Shown piece after piece: positions 8,713 to 17,753 of a stretch of 64,000 nt of DNA. The DNA comes from Streptomyces sp. TLI_146 (GTDB lineage: Bacteria > Actinomycetota > Actinomycetes > Streptomycetales > Streptomycetaceae), in assembly GCF_002846415.1 (NCBI RefSeq), contig NZ_PJMX01000001.1, positions 7,564,001 through 7,628,000 on the forward strand, read 5' to 3'. Positions within the stretch are counted from its first letter, which is position 1. Each line of letters begins with the position of its first letter. The translations under genes were made by a program, and so were the position numbers. Under the pieces are notes generated by a model. It made no database searches and had not been told where the DNA came from. It saw only the letters and a list, made by a program, of their open reading frames with translations.

Positions 8713-9615
8713 TCACCTCCTGAACGGCTCCCGCCCCAGCTGTTCCCGTACGGGAGTCACCGGCGGGGCCACCACCGTGCGGCGCTGCCAGTTCGCGCCG
8801 TCGACCACCAAGGTGTGGCCGCTGATGAAACGTGCGTACGGGGAGGCGAGGAAGGTCGCCGCCCAGCCGAGCTCGCGCGGCTCGCCCACCCGTAACGCGG
8901 GCTGCCGGGCGTCGAGTTCACCGCGCGCCGCCGCCTCGTCGAGCCCCGACCGGATGGCCTCGGGCATGTCCGGGTGCGGGAAGAGTCCGGGGACGAGCCC
9001 GTTGACCTGGATGCCGTAGGGGCCCCACTCCACGGCGAGTGTCTCCACCAGGTTGCGCACCCCGGCCTTGGCCGCCGCCGAGTGGGCGTACCCCGGGCCG
9101 CCCGTCCAGGCGTACGACGCCCCCACGTTGATCACCGACCCGGGCGTCCCGGCCGCGAGATGGCGGCGGCCGAACTCGCGGGTGGTGAACCAGGTGCCGG
9201 TCAGCGTGATGTCGACGACCGCGCGCCAGGCGTTGGGCGACAAGTCCTCGGCGGGAGACGGGAAGTTGGCGGCGGCGCTGTTGACGAGCACGCCGGGCAG
9301 GCCGACCTCCCGTTCGGCCAGGTCGAAGGCGGCGCCGACCTCCTGCGGCTCCCGGACGTCGCACACGGCGACGACCACCCGGCCCCCGAGCCCTGCCAAC
9401 TCCTCCCGAGCCGCCCTCAGCCGCTCCTCGGTGCGCCCCACGAGCACCAAGTCGGCCCCCAGACGGGCGAATTCGGCGGCCATCGCCTTGCCGAGCCCGG
9501 ATCCGCCACCGGTCACCAGGACCACGGCCTTGTCGTACGTCCCCGGCGGCAGCGCGCGGGCGCCGGGCGGGGGAGGGGCGGGCAGCCCGGGGAGTGGTGC
9601 GGTGTCGTCCGTCAT
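8713..9615 (-). CDS. SDR family oxidoreductase, 2,4-dienoyl-CoA reductase-like
   Basis: A ~300-residue short-chain dehydrogenase with the Rossmann motif VTGGGSGLGKA. The active-site stretch GPGYAHSAAAKAGV followed by LAVEWGPYGIQVN lacks the usual Tyr-x3-Lys spacing and instead resembles 2,4-dienoyl-CoA reductases (FadH of Bacillus, peroxisomal DECR), which also share the AAANFPSPAEDLS segment seen here. It would use NADPH to reduce conjugated dienoyl-CoA during beta-oxidation of unsaturated fatty acids. ATG 9615 is chosen because AGGG lies nine bases upstream; ATG 9624 and a GTG near 9657 are alternatives. A Pro-rich stretch precedes the domain. Confidence 0.83.
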   Translation of the reverse strand: MTDDTAPLPGLPAPPPPGARALPPGTYDKAVVLVTGGGSGLGKAMAAEFARLGADLVLVGRTEERLRAAREELAGLGGRVVVAVCDVREPQEVGAAFDLAEREVGLPGVLVNSAAANFPSPAEDLSPNAWRAVVDITLTGTWFTTREFGRRHLAAGTPGSVINVGASYAWTGGPGYAHSAAAKAGVRNLVETLAVEWGPYGIQVNGLVPGLFPHPDMPEAIRSGLDEAAARGELDARQPALRVGEPRELGWAATFLASPYARFISGHTLVVDGANWQRRTVVAPPVTPVREQLGREPFRR

Positions 9616-9686
9616 GGCGGCCATCCCTATCGCCGACACCTCGAATCCACCAGACACGACCGCTGAGTTGCCGTCAAAATCCTTCT

Positions 9687-10583
9687 GTGGCAGTGACTCA
9701 GGACGAATCGGCGATCGCGGCGGTCTGGGACCAGCAGAACGTCTGGTCGCGCAGCGCGGACCGGCTGAAGAAGGCTGTGGAGGGGGCGCGCAGCAAGGCG
9801 CTCGCGCTCGCCATCCTCGCGGCGGTGCTCGGCACCGGCTCGGCCCAGGCGATGGGCCGGAACGAGGCGGCCGGCAAGGCGCTCGCCTTCGCCGCGGCCC
9901 TGGCGGCCGCAGCGGCCCCGCTGTTCGCCCAGCGCGGCGGGGCGGCCCGGCTCAGCGACTGGATCCGGGTGCGCGCCGTGTCCGAGGCGCTGAAGGCGGA
10001 GGTGTACACGTGCCTGGCGCGGGTCGGGCCCTACCGGGACCTGGCGGGCGCGGGGGCACTGCTGGCCGAGCGGGGGCGTGCGTACCGGACGGACGGCGGC
10101 GACCTGATTCGCTACACCGCCGGGATCGCCGCCCTGCCGAGGCCGCTGCCGCCGGTGACCGACCTCGATTCGTACGTCGAGCACCGGCTGCGGCGCCAGA
10201 TCGAGACGTACTACCGGCCCAAGGCCGAGTGGATGCGCCGCAAGGTGGTCCTGGCGGGCCGCGTGGAGCTGGGTCTGGGTGGTCTGGCAGCCGTGCTGGC
10301 CGCGGCGGCGGGCGTGTTCTCCGTCGGTGGGCTCGCCGCGTGGGTGCCGGTGGTGGCATCGGTCTCGGTCGCCCTGACCGCGCACGCCATCGCGCAGCGA
10401 TACTCGTACCAGCAGCTGGAATTCCTGCGTACGGCCGAGGAGTTGGAGCGGTTGCTCGCTCGCCGGGAGGGGGCGCCCGGGGCGGTGGGGACGCCCGAGG
10501 CGGCCGAGGCGTTCGTCGCCGAGTGCGAGCACGTCATCTCGATCCAGAACGAGGCGTGGATGATTCGCTGGACGGTGGGCTGA
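9687..10583 (+). CDS. tandem SLATT-domain (DUF4231-like) membrane protein
   Basis: A ~298-residue four-helix membrane protein built from two similar halves. Each half has a hydrophobic helix pair (about 33-75 and 190-235) followed by an amphipathic helix; the first half ends in DWIRVRAVSEALKAEVYTCL and GPY, the pattern of the SLATT/DUF4231 family. SLATT proteins are predicted pore-forming or membrane-perturbing effectors linked to nucleotide-signalling defence systems. The start is GTG 9687 or 9693. Its stop overlaps the ATG of the NACHT gene (TGATG), so the two are translationally coupled, and it is the first gene of a six-gene run. Effector function is inferred from the family. Confidence 0.75.
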   Translation: MAVTQDESAIAAVWDQQNVWSRSADRLKKAVEGARSKALALAILAAVLGTGSAQAMGRNEAAGKALAFAAALAAAAAPLFAQRGGAARLSDWIRVRAVSEALKAEVYTCLARVGPYRDLAGAGALLAERGRAYRTDGGDLIRYTAGIAALPRPLPPVTDLDSYVEHRLRRQIETYYRPKAEWMRRKVVLAGRVELGLGGLAAVLAAAAGVFSVGGLAAWVPVVASVSVALTAHAIAQRYSYQQLEFLRTAEELERLLARREGAPGAVGTPEAAEAFVAECEHVISIQNEAWMIRWTVG

Positions 10584-12790
10584 TGGAACAATCCCGTGTG
10601 CCGCTGCCGGACGCGGCGTTCGAGAGCCGGTATCTCGACTACGTGGCCAAAGCCTACGACCGGGTCGAGATCTTCGGCATCGACATGCAGTCGAGGCGGG
10701 CCATGCGCAGCTGGCCGTTGCGCGATCTGTACACCGATCCGATGGCGTTCGGCGATACCGGGACCCCCACGGAGACGACTGCGGGGATAGCCCTGGCCGG
10801 GCGCCGGCGGACGCTGGTGCGCGGCGCGGCGGGCTCCGGGAAGACGACGCTGCTGTGGCACATGGCCGTCTCGGCCGCGCAGGGACAGCGCACCGCGAGC
10901 GATCATCTCCACGAACACATCCCCTTCGTCCTGCCGGTGAGGAGCCTCCAACGGCGTCGGCAGGGGCTGCCCCGCCCCAAGGACTTCCTCGACGCGGCGC
11001 GCTCGGTCATCGCGGACGAGCAGCCGGCCGGCTGGGCGGAGCGCGTCCTGGTGGCCGGGCGGGGCCTCCTGCTCATCGACGGCGTCGACGAGGTCGGGGA
11101 GTCCGAGCGCGCCGGGATCCGCGCCTGGCTGGGCGAGTTGCTCACCGCCTACCCGCTCTGCTCGTACGTCGTGACCACGCGCACCCAGGCCGTACCCGAA
11201 TCATGGCTGTCGGAATGGGACTTCGCCGCCCTGGAACTGGGGCCCTTGGACCCCGACGGCATTCGCGGGCTCATCACCCGTTGGTACGCGCTGAACTCGG
11301 CGGACGTGGGCGGCCCGGTGGAGAAGGCTGCCTCGGCGGGCAGACGCGACGGGCTGCTGGCCGTCGTCGTCGAACGGCCCGACCTGCGGGAGATGGTGGG
11401 CAACCCGCTGATGTGCTCGTTGCTGTGCGTCGTCAACGAGCGCGGCGGGCTTCGTCCTCGTACTCATGGGGAGCTCTACGGCGCCGTGCTTTCGATGATG
11501 CTGGGCCGACGGGACGAAGCGCGGGCCATCTCCGCGCACGACATCACCTCATTTAGGGAAGAGGCGCAGATCCTCCTGCTGCAGCACCTCGCCTACTGGT
11601 TGCAGCGCAACGGCCGCACGGAGACGGACCTCGACAGGGCCGGCACCCTGATCGCCGGGCTCCTGAGATCCATGCCCGGCCTCGCCGCCGAACGGCCCCC
11701 GAAGCTGCTCGCGTATCTGCGCGAACGCACCGGCCTCCTCCAGGAAACCGCACCCGGCCGTATCGGCTTCGCGCACCGAAGCTTCCAGGCCTACCTGGCG
11801 GCGAAAGAGGCCGTCGAACAGGGAGACTTCGGGCTGCTGGTCGACAAGGCCGACGACCCGGGCTGGCAGGACGTCGTGCTGATGGCGTTCGGCCACGCCC
11901 GGCGGCGCGATTCAACAGAGCTGTTCACGAGCCTCCTGGACCGCGGTGAGCGGGATCCGGCGAGCCGCGTCCGCCTCGATCTGCTGGCCGCGGCGGCGCT
12001 GAAGTACGTCCATGAGGTCGACCCCGGGATCCGTGAACAAGTCGAACACCGGCTGGCGCAGTTGATCCCGCCCCGGACACCCGACGAAGCGGACGCCTTG
12101 GCCGAAGTGGGTTATCTGGTGGTGGAGTTGATGCCGGGGCCCGACAATCTCGACCCCGACGGTCCCGAAGCGCGCATGATCGTGCGCACCGCCCAGCGGA
12201 TCGGCGGCTCCGCCGCCCATGAGCTGGTGCGCCGTTTCGTCGAGGCCCGCAGACTGCGGGCCGCCCGGGTGCCGCGCCCGGCCGCCCGGCCCGCCGCGGA
12301 GTCCGTCCCGGTGGAGTCGTGGACCACCGCATCACAGCAAGGGGGCTACGGGGCAAGGGTGTTGGAGATCGCAGGTTCCGATCCGCCGCCGGACCTCGAC
12401 CGCCTCGCGTACACCGTCCACCACGTCGTCTGGCGCGGCGCCGCAGCCCCGTACACCGTCCTGGGCCGGCTCCCCCTGCTGCGCACACTGGTCATCGCCG
12501 ACAGCCCGGCCCTGACGGACCTCGACGGGCTCCCACGCCTGCCCCGGCTGCGTACGTTGCGGATCACCGGATGTCCGGCCCTCCGCGACCTCACGGCCCT
12601 CGCCCGCACCGGTGTCGTGTTCCTCGACGTGGCGCCGAATCCGGGGACCGCCGCGCTCGCCGCACTCGCCGGGGTTGCGCGGCTGCGGGTGCTCGGATTC
12701 CCTTGGCTCGAAGGGGAGTTCGACCTTGAGGCGCTGCGGCGCAGACTGCCGGGCGTGGAGCTCGTGCCGCGTTCCGGCGTCCGCACGTGA
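10583..12790 (+). CDS. NACHT-type STAND NTPase with LRR-like C-terminus
   Basis: A 735-residue signal-transducing NTPase. Walker A GAAGSGKTT is at 81-89 and Walker B LLLIDGVDE at 162-170, followed by TTRTQ (sensor 1) and NPLMCSLLCVV, hallmarks of NACHT proteins. The N-terminal ~70 residues match the short linker usually preceding NACHT domains and hold no recognisable effector. The last ~130 residues contain leucine-rich-like strands (LPLLRTLVIADSPALTDLDGLP and its successor), a typical ligand-sensing arm. Bacterial NACHT proteins commonly act in phage sensing. Here the effector is probably supplied in trans by the overlapping SLATT gene or the downstream TIR gene. The MoxR gene starts 55 bases later. 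Confidence 0.85.
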   Translation: MEQSRVPLPDAAFESRYLDYVAKAYDRVEIFGIDMQSRRAMRSWPLRDLYTDPMAFGDTGTPTETTAGIALAGRRRTLVRGAAGSGKTTLLWHMAVSAAQGQRTASDHLHEHIPFVLPVRSLQRRRQGLPRPKDFLDAARSVIADEQPAGWAERVLVAGRGLLLIDGVDEVGESERAGIRAWLGELLTAYPLCSYVVTTRTQAVPESWLSEWDFAALELGPLDPDGIRGLITRWYALNSADVGGPVEKAASAGRRDGLLAVVVERPDLREMVGNPLMCSLLCVVNERGGLRPRTHGELYGAVLSMMLGRRDEARAISAHDITSFREEAQILLLQHLAYWLQRNGRTETDLDRAGTLIAGLLRSMPGLAAERPPKLLAYLRERTGLLQETAPGRIGFAHRSFQAYLAAKEAVEQGDFGLLVDKADDPGWQDVVLMAFGHARRRDSTELFTSLLDRGERDPASRVRLDLLAAAALKYVHEVDPGIREQVEHRLAQLIPPRTPDEADALAEVGYLVVELMPGPDNLDPDGPEARMIVRTAQRIGGSAAHELVRRFVEARRLRAARVPRPAARPAAESVPVESWTTASQQGGYGARVLEIAGSDPPPDLDRLAYTVHHVVWRGAAAPYTVLGRLPLLRTLVIADSPALTDLDGLPRLPRLRTLRITGCPALRDLTALARTGVVFLDVAPNPGTAALAALAGVARLRVLGFPWLEGEFDLEALRRRLPGVELVPRSGVRT

Positions 12791-12845
12791 GGCGGGGCGC
12801 GGGCGTGCAGAATGACGTGCGGACGCACCGTTGAGGGAGGGCCGC

Positions 12846-13745
12846 GTGCTGCGGTACGACAAGGAGTTCGACCCGAGGAGCGACGGTTCGGGAGGCGACG
12901 GCCCGGGAGGTCCGGTCGCCGGTCCTGGGCGGTACGCCGCCGACGACGAGGTGTACGTGTTCGACGACGACGAAGCCGTCCTCGCGGTCAACGTCGCCCT
13001 CAAGACGGGGCGTCCCCTCCTCCTGTTCGGCCCGCCGGGCTCCGGCAAGTCCACCCTCGCCCCCAACGTGGCCAGGATCCTGGGCTGGGAGTACTACGCG
13101 CACGTCGTGACGGCCCGCACCGAGCCGGAGGACCTGCTCTGGCGGTTCGACGCGCTGAAGCGGCTCAACGACGCCCAGGCGCAGCGGCTCGTCGACGACA
13201 TGGGGCACTACTACACCAAGGGCCCGCTGTGGCGGGCCTTCGAGGCTCCCGGCGGAAGGCGTTCGGTCGTCCTCATCGACGAGATCGACAAGGCGGACCC
13301 GGACCTGCCGAACAGCCTGCTGGGACCGCTGGGTTCGCTGTCGTTCCCGGTGCCGTGGGACGACGAGCAGTCGGTCTCCGTGCCGCCGGAGCAGGCGCCC
13401 TTCGTGGTGATCACGACCAACGACGAACGCGAGCTCCCCCGGCCGTTCCTGCGCCGCTGCATCGTCTTCGAGCTGCGCTCACCCACCAAGAAACATCTGC
13501 TGAAGGTCGCGGGCTCCCACCTCGGCGAGCGGTACGAGCCGGAGCTCGCGGACAAGGTCGCCGAGCACATCCTGGACGTCCGCAAGAAGCTGGAGGATCC
13601 GGCGGCCGGGCCCAGCACCGCCGAGTACCTGGACGCGCTCAAGGCCAGCCAGCAGCTCGGTGTGGTGCCCGGCACGCCCGAGTGGGCGGCGCTGGAGGCG
13701 GTGACCCTGCGCAAGCGGCGCGACGGAGCGGAGCCCACCGGGTGA
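12846..13745 (+). CDS. MoxR-family AAA+ ATPase
   Basis: A 299-residue AAA+ ATPase. Walker A FGPPGSGKST at 61-70, Walker B VVLIDEIDKAD at 141-151, a sensor-1 TTNDERELP and the arginine-finger region FLRRC mark the MoxR/McrB-like branch. MoxR ATPases work with vWA-domain partners to remodel protein complexes and occur in ternary conflict systems. GTG 12846 is preferred over the TTG at 12831 because GAGGGAGG sits five bases before it. Its stop overlaps the start of the vWA-like gene (GTGA), supporting a MoxR-vWA pair. Confidence 0.88.
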   Translation: MLRYDKEFDPRSDGSGGDGPGGPVAGPGRYAADDEVYVFDDDEAVLAVNVALKTGRPLLLFGPPGSGKSTLAPNVARILGWEYYAHVVTARTEPEDLLWRFDALKRLNDAQAQRLVDDMGHYYTKGPLWRAFEAPGGRRSVVLIDEIDKADPDLPNSLLGPLGSLSFPVPWDDEQSVSVPPEQAPFVVITTNDERELPRPFLRRCIVFELRSPTKKHLLKVAGSHLGERYEPELADKVAEHILDVRKKLEDPAAGPSTAEYLDALKASQQLGVVPGTPEWAALEAVTLRKRRDGAEPTG

Positions 13746-14851
13746 GCGGGCGCGGCGAGCTCTTCCTCGGCGATCTGGCGCGGGCCGTCGCCGAGTTGCG
13801 GCCCGCGGACCTGGCCACCGCCGCCGCCATGGCCGCGCTCCTTGGGCAGGGGCACCGTACGCCCACGGCTCTGTCGCAGAGCGACTCCGTGCGGGCCGTC
13901 GTCGGGGGCGCCGGCCGTCCCAGGGCCGTACGGCTGGAGGGGGCGTCCGGCGGGCCCCTGCGCGGCACGTCCGCGCAGCCTCCCCGGACCGTCACCGCCG
14001 AGCGGACACCACGTCCGGCGCCGCCCGAACCGTCCGAGTCCGAGGAGGACGGCGCCGGACACGACGGCGAGCCGCGGGCGGTCCGGCTGGCCCACCGGCC
14101 CGTCGACTTCTCGCTCACCGCGATCGGCGGTCCCGCGCCCCCGGCCGGCGAGGCGAACGGCGCGAACGGTACGCAGCCCGGCGCCGGGCTGCCGCGGCGC
14201 AGGACCGCCGCCGTCCCGCTCACCCACGAGCCGCCCTGGAAGAAGGACTGGGCCCGGGGAATCATGTTCGCGGCGGTGGCCACCCCGGTCGAGAGCAGGG
14301 AGGTCGACCAGCGGGCGCTGCTGCGGGGCGTCGCGGGCCGCCAGGCGCTGCGGGCCGTACCGCGCAGGCGGCGGCTGAGCACCCGGCGCGGAGTGCAGCT
14401 GCTGCTCGACCACGGCCCGGGCATGGCGCCGTTCCGCGACGACGGACTGTGGCTGCGCGACCTGGTGGGCAGCATCGCCGGGCGCGACCGGATCGAGGTG
14501 CTGAGGTTCCGGGGCGCGCCGGGACGCGGGGTGGTGCGCAACGATCCCCTCACCATCGACCCGTACCGGCCGCCGCCGCCCGGCACCCCGGTGATCCTCT
14601 TCTCCGACCTCGGCCGGATGCGGCCGCCGTTCGCGGGTCAGGTCGTCGCGGGTCCGCGGGAGTGGCGCGCGTTCGTCCACACCGTGGCGCACTCCGGCTG
14701 CCCCGTCATCTGCCTGACCCCGTACGAGAGCACGGACTATCCGGCACTGCTGCGCAAGAAGGTGGCGTTCGTCCCGCTGGACCGGCGTGTCTCGCTGCGG
14801 CACGCCCAGCGGGCGACGGCGCGGGTGCGGGGATGGCTGGAGCGCCCGTGA
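13742..14851 (+). CDS. vWA-like MoxR partner protein (SAV_2336 N-terminal-like)
   Basis: A 369-residue protein coupled by overlap to the MoxR ATPase. Residues ~1-40 are helical, ~55-170 are low-complexity Pro/Ala/Glu linker, and ~175-369 form a globular domain. In this domain LLLDHGPGM at 221-229 mimics the vWA metal site (DxSxS) with Gly/Pro replacements, and VILFSDLGRM resembles a later vWA strand. That suggests a degenerate vWA fold that recruits rather than hydrolyses. From memory it resembles the N-terminal region shared by large Streptomyces proteins of the SAV_2336 type; this needs a profile search. Its stop overlaps the GTG of the next gene. Confidence 0.65.
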   Translation: MSGRGELFLGDLARAVAELRPADLATAAAMAALLGQGHRTPTALSQSDSVRAVVGGAGRPRAVRLEGASGGPLRGTSAQPPRTVTAERTPRPAPPEPSESEEDGAGHDGEPRAVRLAHRPVDFSLTAIGGPAPPAGEANGANGTQPGAGLPRRRTAAVPLTHEPPWKKDWARGIMFAAVATPVESREVDQRALLRGVAGRQALRAVPRRRRLSTRRGVQLLLDHGPGMAPFRDDGLWLRDLVGSIAGRDRIEVLRFRGAPGRGVVRNDPLTIDPYRPPPPGTPVILFSDLGRMRPPFAGQVVAGPREWRAFVHTVAHSGCPVICLTPYESTDYPALLRKKVAFVPLDRRVSLRHAQRATARVRGWLERP

Positions 14852-17748
14852 CACAGCCCGAGGCGCCGCGGGCGCAGCTGCCGCCACGGTCCGGCCGCAC
14901 GATGGAGGAGTACATCCCGCAGCTCGCGCGCAGCCGTCCCCAGCTCGTCCGGCTCGCCGAGTGCCTGTCGCTCGCGGCCGGGGTGGAGCGGCCGCTGCTG
15001 CGGCGCGCCCGGCTGCGCTTCCTGCCGCGCTCGTCGGCGGGTCTGGAGGCCGAGCTGTGGTTCTCCCCGCTGGTGGAGTCGGCGAGCGACCACTCCCTGG
15101 TGCTCGACCCGGCCGCGGCGGCCGTGCTGCGCCGACGCCTCGCCCTGCGGCCCCGCCGGTTCGTGCAGGACGTACGGGACCTGATGGTCCAGGCACATCT
15201 GGGCGCGCAGCCGGTCGCGCGCTGGTTCGAGGACCTGCTGTGGGCCGACCTCTTCCCGGCCACCTCGACCCCCGAGTACGTCGAGGAGCAACTGCGGCGC
15301 GTCCTGCGCGCGGTCACGGCCACCGGTGCCGCGGGCGACGAGGTCGGGCGCTGGGCGCTGCACTATGTGCCGCGCCTGCCGAGCGGGGTGCGGCGGTACG
15401 ACGACGCCTGGCGGATCCAGGTCGCGTCCTCCGAACGCCTCGGCCTGGCGCCGCCGCAGGACCACTTCCCGCGCCCGCCGGGCATGACGGCGGCGGCACG
15501 GGCGCTGGTGCAGCGGGACATCCCCGTCGGGGTGGTGGCCCGCTCCGACGGGGTGGTGCTCAGCTGTCCGCCTCTGGACGGTGTGCGTACGGTGTCGGCT
15601 CCGGGGGTGCGGACGGCCCGCATCGAGGTGGCGAGCGTGCTCGCGCCCCAATCGACCCCGGTGCGGCTGGAGTTGGGGGAACGGCAGAGCGTCCGCCTCC
15701 CCTTCACCGTGGTGCAGCGGCTGTCCGTGGACGGCGAGCCCGTCCAGGGCCTGGCGCACGCCGGGGTGGCTTACGAGGTGGCGATCGCGGCGGGTGCGGT
15801 GGTGGAGCATGCGCGGTACGCCGTACTGCTTTCGGACAGCTCGATCGTGCTGCACGCCGACGACGGCACGGAGTTCGGCCGCATCCCCGCCGCCGTCAAC
15901 GGCGCGCCTCGGCGATCCCTCACCTTGTCGGCGGACGGGGCGGCCGTCGCCTGGATCGAGGGGGAGAGGGTGATCGAGTGCGAGCTCCTCATGGGAAGGC
16001 AGGGCCTCCACGAACGGCGCAGCGGTGAGGCGGCGGTGCTGGGTGTGCGGTTCCTGGCGCACCGCGCCGGGGGTCTGGCGCAGCTGTCCCTGTGGAATGA
16101 CAACCAGGTTCTCCTGACCACACCGACGGGACAGCGGATCTGGGTCAGTGCCGAGTCGGCCATCGTGCGGGCGTGGTGGCTGTCGGACGGGGGAGGGCAT
16201 GTGGCCCTCATCGACAGAGCGGGCGAGCTGAGCATGTACGGAGTGGAAGCGAGGCGGGTGTTCATGGCCCGCCAGGTCACCGCCGTCGCCGGTTCCCCGG
16301 ACGGGTCGCGCTTGGTCTGGGCGTGCGCGGACGGAAGGGTGGAGGGGTGGTCCGCCGACAGCGGGGGTACGCCGATGCACTACGGCACGGCGCCCTGGCA
16401 GGTCACCTCGCTGGGCATGAGCGCGAAAGGCAGGCGGGTCGCCGCGGTGGGCGGCGACTACCGGCTCCTGTTCTGGAACCTCGGCAGAGGGACGGCCGTC
16501 GGCAGCGAACGACGGCTGGCCTTCTGCGCCGACCGCGTCTTCGCCCTGCCCGACGGCGAGTGGGCCGTGTCCGGCACCGGCGGGCCGGTCGAGCTCACCA
16601 CCGACGACGGACGCCAGTACGTCGTCACACCGGACACCGAAGCCCTGTCCGGCCCGGTGGACGTGCCCGCCTGGATCCGGGGCGAGGTGATCGCCGAGGT
16701 GCGCGCGGGCCGGGCCCCGGTCACGTTCGTCGACCTGGCGGAGTCGATGGCGTCCATCCGGGCGGCCGGCGTCACGTGCCTGACGGTCGGGCCGATCACC
16801 CCGACCGTCAGGGGCGACGTGGAGGGAATCCCCGACGAGGAGATCCCCGACTCCCTGGGGGACTTCGGAGGGTTCGCGTCGCTGCTCATGTCCGCCCACC
16901 ACCACGGCGTACGGATCGTCGTCGACATGGATCTGCGGGCCGTGTACGCGGTCGGCCGGATCCTCAACTCGATGCGCCAGTGGCTGGACCACGACATCGA
17001 CGGCCTGCGCCTGGTCGGGGACCGCCGCCTCGACGCGGACGTACTGCGCGATGTGCGCCACCTGCTGGACGGCTACGACGACCGGGTGCTCATCGGAACG
17101 CACACCACCGGGCTCCCCGCCACGGCGGACTCCGACTTCGGTGCCACTGGTGCCTTCCTGGCCTGCGATGTCGTGGTGCGGGCCCTGCAGGGGGAGCTGA
17201 TCACTGGTATGACGGAAGGCGCCCTGGTCAAGAACGCCCTCGTCAACGCCCGGTTGCCGCTGGGCACGGCCAGGCCCGGAGCGCAGTGGGGCCATCTGCT
17301 GCCCGACTACCTGAGCGCATCCGGACGAACGACGTTGGCCCTGCGGGTGTTGCTCGGCCTGCCGGGATGCCCGATCGTTCCCCTGTCGCTCCTCCAGAAC
17401 CAGGACCCGGAGGTGTCGAGAATGCTGGAGCTGCGCCGGGACCATCTCGCCCTGTCCCGAGGTGACTGCCGTGAACTTCCTTTGCCGCGACCGAACTTGC
17501 ACGGAGTGATACGGCGACACGGCGACGAGATCGTCTTGTGCGTGGCCAACGCCGGTACGGATCGGGAGGTGATCCGCGTCACCCCGGACGACCTGAACGC
17601 CCCGGGCGACGCCCGGCTGCTCGACCTCTTCGACGGAACCGTCGTCCCCTGCGCCGACAGCGCCCCCGCGACCGTGGCCGTCGAGGGCGGCGCCGTCCGC
17701 TGGTACCGGCTGCTCCCCATACCGCGCACCTTCGGCCCGGGGGAGTAG
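14848..17748 (+). CDS. beta-propeller protein fused to a catalytically dead GH13 (alpha-amylase-like) domain
   Basis: A 966-residue soluble protein. Residues ~1-200 are helical and Arg/Leu-rich; ~230-590 carry repeated short beta segments of WD40-like character (SPDGSRLVWACADGRVEGWSA, then AVGGDYRLLFWNLG). From ~590 the chain reads as a GH13 TIM barrel with its C-terminal beta domain (GLPGCPIVPLSLLQNQDP, then HGDEIVLCVANAG). All three catalytic positions look lost: GLRLVG (~720) where GH13 has G-F-R-x-D-A, VLIGTHTTG (~750) where the acid Glu belongs, and WGHLLPD (~815) where NHD belongs. It is probably a sugar-binding or scaffold pseudoenzyme. The GTG start overlaps the vWA gene stop; the TIR gene follows after five bases. 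Confidence 0.7.
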   Translation: MTQPEAPRAQLPPRSGRTMEEYIPQLARSRPQLVRLAECLSLAAGVERPLLRRARLRFLPRSSAGLEAELWFSPLVESASDHSLVLDPAAAAVLRRRLALRPRRFVQDVRDLMVQAHLGAQPVARWFEDLLWADLFPATSTPEYVEEQLRRVLRAVTATGAAGDEVGRWALHYVPRLPSGVRRYDDAWRIQVASSERLGLAPPQDHFPRPPGMTAAARALVQRDIPVGVVARSDGVVLSCPPLDGVRTVSAPGVRTARIEVASVLAPQSTPVRLELGERQSVRLPFTVVQRLSVDGEPVQGLAHAGVAYEVAIAAGAVVEHARYAVLLSDSSIVLHADDGTEFGRIPAAVNGAPRRSLTLSADGAAVAWIEGERVIECELLMGRQGLHERRSGEAAVLGVRFLAHRAGGLAQLSLWNDNQVLLTTPTGQRIWVSAESAIVRAWWLSDGGGHVALIDRAGELSMYGVEARRVFMARQVTAVAGSPDGSRLVWACADGRVEGWSADSGGTPMHYGTAPWQVTSLGMSAKGRRVAAVGGDYRLLFWNLGRGTAVGSERRLAFCADRVFALPDGEWAVSGTGGPVELTTDDGRQYVVTPDTEALSGPVDVPAWIRGEVIAEVRAGRAPVTFVDLAESMASIRAAGVTCLTVGPITPTVRGDVEGIPDEEIPDSLGDFGGFASLLMSAHHHGVRIVVDMDLRAVYAVGRILNSMRQWLDHDIDGLRLVGDRRLDADVLRDVRHLLDGYDDRVLIGTHTTGLPATADSDFGATGAFLACDVVVRALQGELITGMTEGALVKNALVNARLPLGTARPGAQWGHLLPDYLSASGRTTLALRVLLGLPGCPIVPLSLLQNQDPEVSRMLELRRDHLALSRGDCRELPLPRPNLHGVIRRHGDEIVLCVANAGTDREVIRVTPDDLNAPGDARLLDLFDGTVVPCADSAPATVAVEGGAVRWYRLLPIPRTFGPGE

Positions 17749-17753
17749 CGGCC

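Noticed and set aside
14848..17748. Active alpha-amylase or trehalose synthase
   Set aside because: The three catalytic positions are replaced although the fold outline is kept.
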